Shown one piece after another: positions 29,966 to 32,376 of a DNA stretch of 32,376 bases; position 1 is the stretch's first letter, and each line of letters starts with the position of its first letter. The position numbers and the translations under genes were made by a program. The stretch spans positions 1 to 32,376 of the forward strand of contig JAHBXO010000054.1 of NCBI GenBank assembly GCA_019636445.1. The letters are read 5' to 3'. The notes under the pieces were generated by a model, which worked only from the letters and a program-made list of their open reading frames with translations, was not told the DNA's origin and searched no databases. The stretch comes from Gemmataceae bacterium. GTDB taxonomy: Bacteria > Planctomycetota > Planctomycetia > Gemmatales > Gemmataceae.

Positions 29966-30843
29966 TTCGAATCCTCCAGTGGCCGTTGCCCCCACGGGAT
30001 CGGCATCGTCGGCGGCGTGCGGTGCAGGTCGCGGCGCACGTCCTTCGGCCGCGGCTGCCACCAGGTGACGTATCGCACCAGTTGCTTCACCGCCTCTTCG
30101 TAGGCCCGCTTCCCCTTCTCGGCGGTCGCCTTCTCGGCGTCGCCGAGCGTGCCGGTCGCCGAGTAGCTGCTGGTCCACGACACCGGCGTGGCCGGGCCGG
30201 CGCCGAACAGGTCGACCCAGTTGAACGGGCTGTCCTCGTCGTTGAAGCTGATCGTGCCGCTCTCGATCTTGTCCTTCCGCACGTTGTCGCCGTCGAGGTA
30301 CAGGTACAGGCTCGTCTCCAGTTCGCAGGCATGGGAGCAGCCGCCGGGGAACTTGCTCTCGCGCCAGCTTGGCAGGAAGGTCTTGTCCACGGTCAGGAGA
30401 TTCCACCAGGCGACGACGCAGCACTCGGCGTCCGTCTCGAGGTTCGTCCGGCGGGCGACGAGGTCGAGGTTCGGCATGTTCGAGCCGTGGCCGTTCAGCA
30501 GGATGATCTTCTTGAAGCCGTGGTACGCCAGACTTTTGGTGATGTCGAGCACGCCGTGCTGGAAGTGTTCGAAGTCGGTGTTGATGGTGCCCGGGAAGTC
30601 CATGACGTGGCCGGTGTAGCCGTAGGCCACGACGGGAAGGACGAGGAGTTTGTCGGGGATCGTTTTCCCGGCGCCGGTGGCGATGCCGACGGGGCAGACG
30701 AGGTCGACGTCCAGCGGGAGATGGTGGCCGTGCTGCTCGACGGCGCCGCAGGGGACGATGCAGATCTTCTTCAGATCGACTGCGTCGTTGATCTCCGGCC
30801 AGGTGAGCTTCTCGTAGCGGTATTCGGTGGCGGCGTGGCTCAT
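29962..30843 (-). CDS. Creatininase family amidohydrolase
   Basis: A 293-residue member of the creatininase fold, metal-dependent enzymes that hydrolyse cyclic amides, amides or ketone rings. The metal ligands are seen as E36, H38 and D47 in 'GAVEQHGHHLPLDVDLV', and the conserved 'LLNGHGSNMPNL' supplies further active-site residues. The start at 30843 is supported by AAGGA five bases upstream; the longer frame lacks this. It overlaps the enolase-superfamily gene by 4 bp, so the two act together. True creatinine hydrolysis is unlikely in this context. An IolN-like ring-opening hydrolase of cyclitol or sugar breakdown is a reasonable alternative, as is a lactone or amide hydrolase. Confidence 0.92.
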   Translation of the reverse strand: MSHAATEYRYEKLTWPEINDAVDLKKICIVPCGAVEQHGHHLPLDVDLVCPVGIATGAGKTIPDKLLVLPVVAYGYTGHVMDFPGTINTDFEHFQHGVLDITKSLAYHGFKKIILLNGHGSNMPNLDLVARRTNLETDAECCVVAWWNLLTVDKTFLPSWRESKFPGGCSHACELETSLYLYLDGDNVRKDKIESGTISFNDEDSPFNWVDLFGAGPATPVSWTSSYSATGTLGDAEKATAEKGKRAYEEAVKQLVRYVTWWQPRPKDVRRDLHRTPPTMPIPWGQRPLEDSK

Positions 30844-30886
30844 TGGAGTCCTTTGGATTAGGCACCATCGTACGAGGAACGGTTGG

Positions 30887-32376
30887 TCACTTCCCCTGAA
30901 ACGGGTCAAGCAGTTGGAGCGCCTCGCGGGCGATCTCGACGGCAGGAGCATTCAACTGGCCCGACGCGCCGCGCCGGGGCGCGAACGCGACGACCGATTC
31001 GAATCGGGAGCGGGCGTCGTCCATCCGGCCGCTCTCGAAGGCGATAAGCCCGTCGAGGACGGCCATTTCGCACTCGCGACCGAGGGTGGTTTCGATATCC
31101 AGCATATGGTTGAAGAAGTCGGAATGTCGGAGGGCGTGGAGCAGCCATTGCGGAAGCTGGCCACGGTTGGCGTGCTCGTCCATGAGGGCGACGCCGAGCA
31201 ACTCGCCCGCCCGCCGGCGGACGCTTTCGGGCGTGGGGAGATCCCCCGCGTCGCCGAGGGCCGCGGCCAGTTCCTCGCGGGCGGGGGCGTACTGCCCCAA
31301 TGCCGCACGCGCCTGCGCACGGGACCAACGGTAGGGGAATGCGCCAAGCGTTCCCTGAACGTCCGGATCCAGCCATTCGAGGACGTCGCGGGGCCGTCCG
31401 GTTCGCAAGAGGAAATCCACTTCGATTTCCGTACCGATGCGCCCGAAGGCCGACACGTCGGATTTGAGAAGCAGATCGCGAGCGGTGCCGCCGAGGCCGC
31501 GTCGCACGGCGTCGGCGGCGCGATCGCCGACCGAAATCCGTGCGGATTCCTTCTTGAAGGCCTCGAGTTGACGGGCCACCTCGCGTTCCATGCGCTCCAG
31601 GATCGGCTCGATCTTTTCCAGCCGGGAGCGGTCGCCTCCAAGGCGGAGACGGAGGATTTCCAGTTCGCGCCACGATTTCAGGTGGTTGACCGCTAGGTCG
31701 AAACAGCCGGCACCCTGATATAGCTGGCCGAGTTCGTAGTGGGCTTCCGCGAGGTCGGGATTGAGCAGCACGGCCCGGTTGTAGGCGGCGCTGGCCTGGA
31801 CGTTCCGCAGTCGGGCGATGCGCGGCAGGCGTGCGGCCCAACGTTGCTCCATGGTGTGTTGCGGCAACGCTTGATAGGCCCGCGCCAGCAGCAGGTGGGC
31901 GAGCGAATCGTTCGGCGATTCGGCTACCGCACTCCGGGCGGCTTGGATCGCCGCGTAAACTCGGCCAGGCGTTACGTGACCGCGATCGGCCGCAAAGCGC
32001 TGATGCATCGCGAATACAAGACGCGAGAACGCCGGTGGCCCCGCCTTCGCGAAGGGGTCGTCGTCGGGCAGCGCGGGGCGAAACAGATGACCGCGAAGGG
32101 CCGCTGCGGTGATCAGATGGCCGATCGCCGGGTTGACGCCACCGATCAGGCCGACGGCCTGTGACGTTTCCCAGGCTTGCAGGTGCCGGATCGGTGCCGA
32201 CACACCTTCGGATTCCACCAATTTCAAAAGCAGGCGAGCTTCGTCACGCGATGCGGAGGCCACCGGTGGCGATGCCCAAATATGGCGGCGAACGAAAGAC
32301 TCGTCCCCGGGCAAAGGCGGATCGAGCGGCGGGAGCGATTCCGGCGCCGGATGGAGTGCGATTCGATTCAGATCGA
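30887..32376 (-). CDS. TPR-like repeat protein, N-terminus beyond the window
   Basis: A protein of at least 495 residues; the frame stays open to the right edge, so its true start lies outside. An in-frame TTG at 32314 is possible but the upstream codons (DLNRIALHPAPESLPPLDPPL) continue the protein. I do not recognise its N-terminal half. The middle has TPR-like helical pairs: 'NDSLAHLLLARAYQAL', 'AAYNRAVLLNPDLAEAHYELGQLYQGAGCFDLAVNHL' and 'SRLEKIEPILERMEREVARQLEAF', the last coiled-coil-like. 'FPYRWSRAQARAALGQYAPAREELAAALGDAG' is another repeat. TPRs bind proteins; no catalytic motif is visible. It ends 43 bp upstream of the creatininase start and could share its transcript. Confidence 0.8.
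   Translation of the reverse strand, partial: DLNRIALHPAPESLPPLDPPLPGDESFVRRHIWASPPVASASRDEARLLLKLVESEGVSAPIRHLQAWETSQAVGLIGGVNPAIGHLITAAALRGHLFRPALPDDDPFAKAGPPAFSRLVFAMHQRFAADRGHVTPGRVYAAIQAARSAVAESPNDSLAHLLLARAYQALPQHTMEQRWAARLPRIARLRNVQASAAYNRAVLLNPDLAEAHYELGQLYQGAGCFDLAVNHLKSWRELEILRLRLGGDRSRLEKIEPILERMEREVARQLEAFKKESARISVGDRAADAVRRGLGGTARDLLLKSDVSAFGRIGTEIEVDFLLRTGRPRDVLEWLDPDVQGTLGAFPYRWSRAQARAALGQYAPAREELAAALGDAGDLPTPESVRRRAGELLGVALMDEHANRGQLPQWLLHALRHSDFFNHMLDIETTLGRECEMAVLDGLIAFESGRMDDARSRFESVVAFAPRRGASGQLNAPAVEIAREALQLLDPFQGK

Noticed and set aside
29966..30868. N-terminal extension that would fuse about 300 residues to the enolase-family protein
   Set aside because: The extension is out of phase with the creatininase gene, which has EQHGHH and NGHG motifs and a good ribosome site. 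The enolase protein starts naturally at 29965 with an ATGA overlap.
30887..32376. Serine/threonine kinase or sigma-factor assignment for the right-edge protein
   Set aside because: No kinase HRD/DFG motif or sigma region is visible in the part present. Only TPR-like helices support a call.

Overview
The window (about 62% G+C by eye) looks like a piece of a planctomycete chromosome, most likely from a Gemmataceae-type genome. This rests on the gene content: two Tat-exported DUF1501 proteins, a 1139-residue PVC-type heme-binding (CxxCH) dehydrogenase with HEAT repeats, an SGNH protein with a degenerate active site, a secreted WD40 propeller, an S46 peptidase and many twin-arginine or Sec signal peptides. 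The assignment is inferred from family knowledge, not from a database search.

Layout, left to right. recN (minus strand) diverges from a Gfo/Idh/MocA oxidoreductase. Next comes an SGNH gene, a two-gene PIN toxin-type module, and the large PVC cytochrome protein, all on the plus strand. An RraA-like gene, a small unknown gene, an APC permease and a secreted WD40 protein follow. A plus-strand run then carries a BshB1/PIG-L-type deacetylase, a class I/II aminotransferase, an exported HEAT-repeat protein and a DUF1501 protein. A long minus-strand run (24-48 nt to ~150 nt gaps) holds an S46 peptidase, an exported serpin, a neutral zinc metallopeptidase, a DUF2237 protein, malate dehydrogenase, a second DUF1501 protein and a large acetylxylan-esterase-like hydrolase. 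Then a DUF433/DUF5615 toxin-antitoxin pair, tRNA-Leu(UAA), an MFS transporter, a mandelate-racemase-family enzyme overlapping a creatininase-family enzyme, and a TPR-like protein cut by the right edge.

Functional groupings: (i) SGNH plus PVC cytochrome protein, probably acting together outside the cytoplasm, now split by a toxin module; (ii) malate dehydrogenase, DUF2237 and zinc peptidase in one tight operon; (iii) an extracytoplasmic proteolysis neighbourhood (S46 peptidase, Arg-P1 serpin, zinc peptidase); (iv) a sugar-acid or cyclitol module (MFS, enolase-superfamily enzyme, creatininase fold).

The most striking non-coding pattern is a set of seven large inverted repeats of 70-116 bp. They occupy all four convergent gene junctions and none of the four divergent ones. 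Two are copies of one family, one is a perfect 37-bp-arm palindrome, one provides the stop codon of the RraA-like gene, and one is flanked by a duplicated copy of the S46 gene's 3' end. No intergenic gap exceeds about 155 bp, and no rRNA, CRISPR array, transposase or phage gene was seen.
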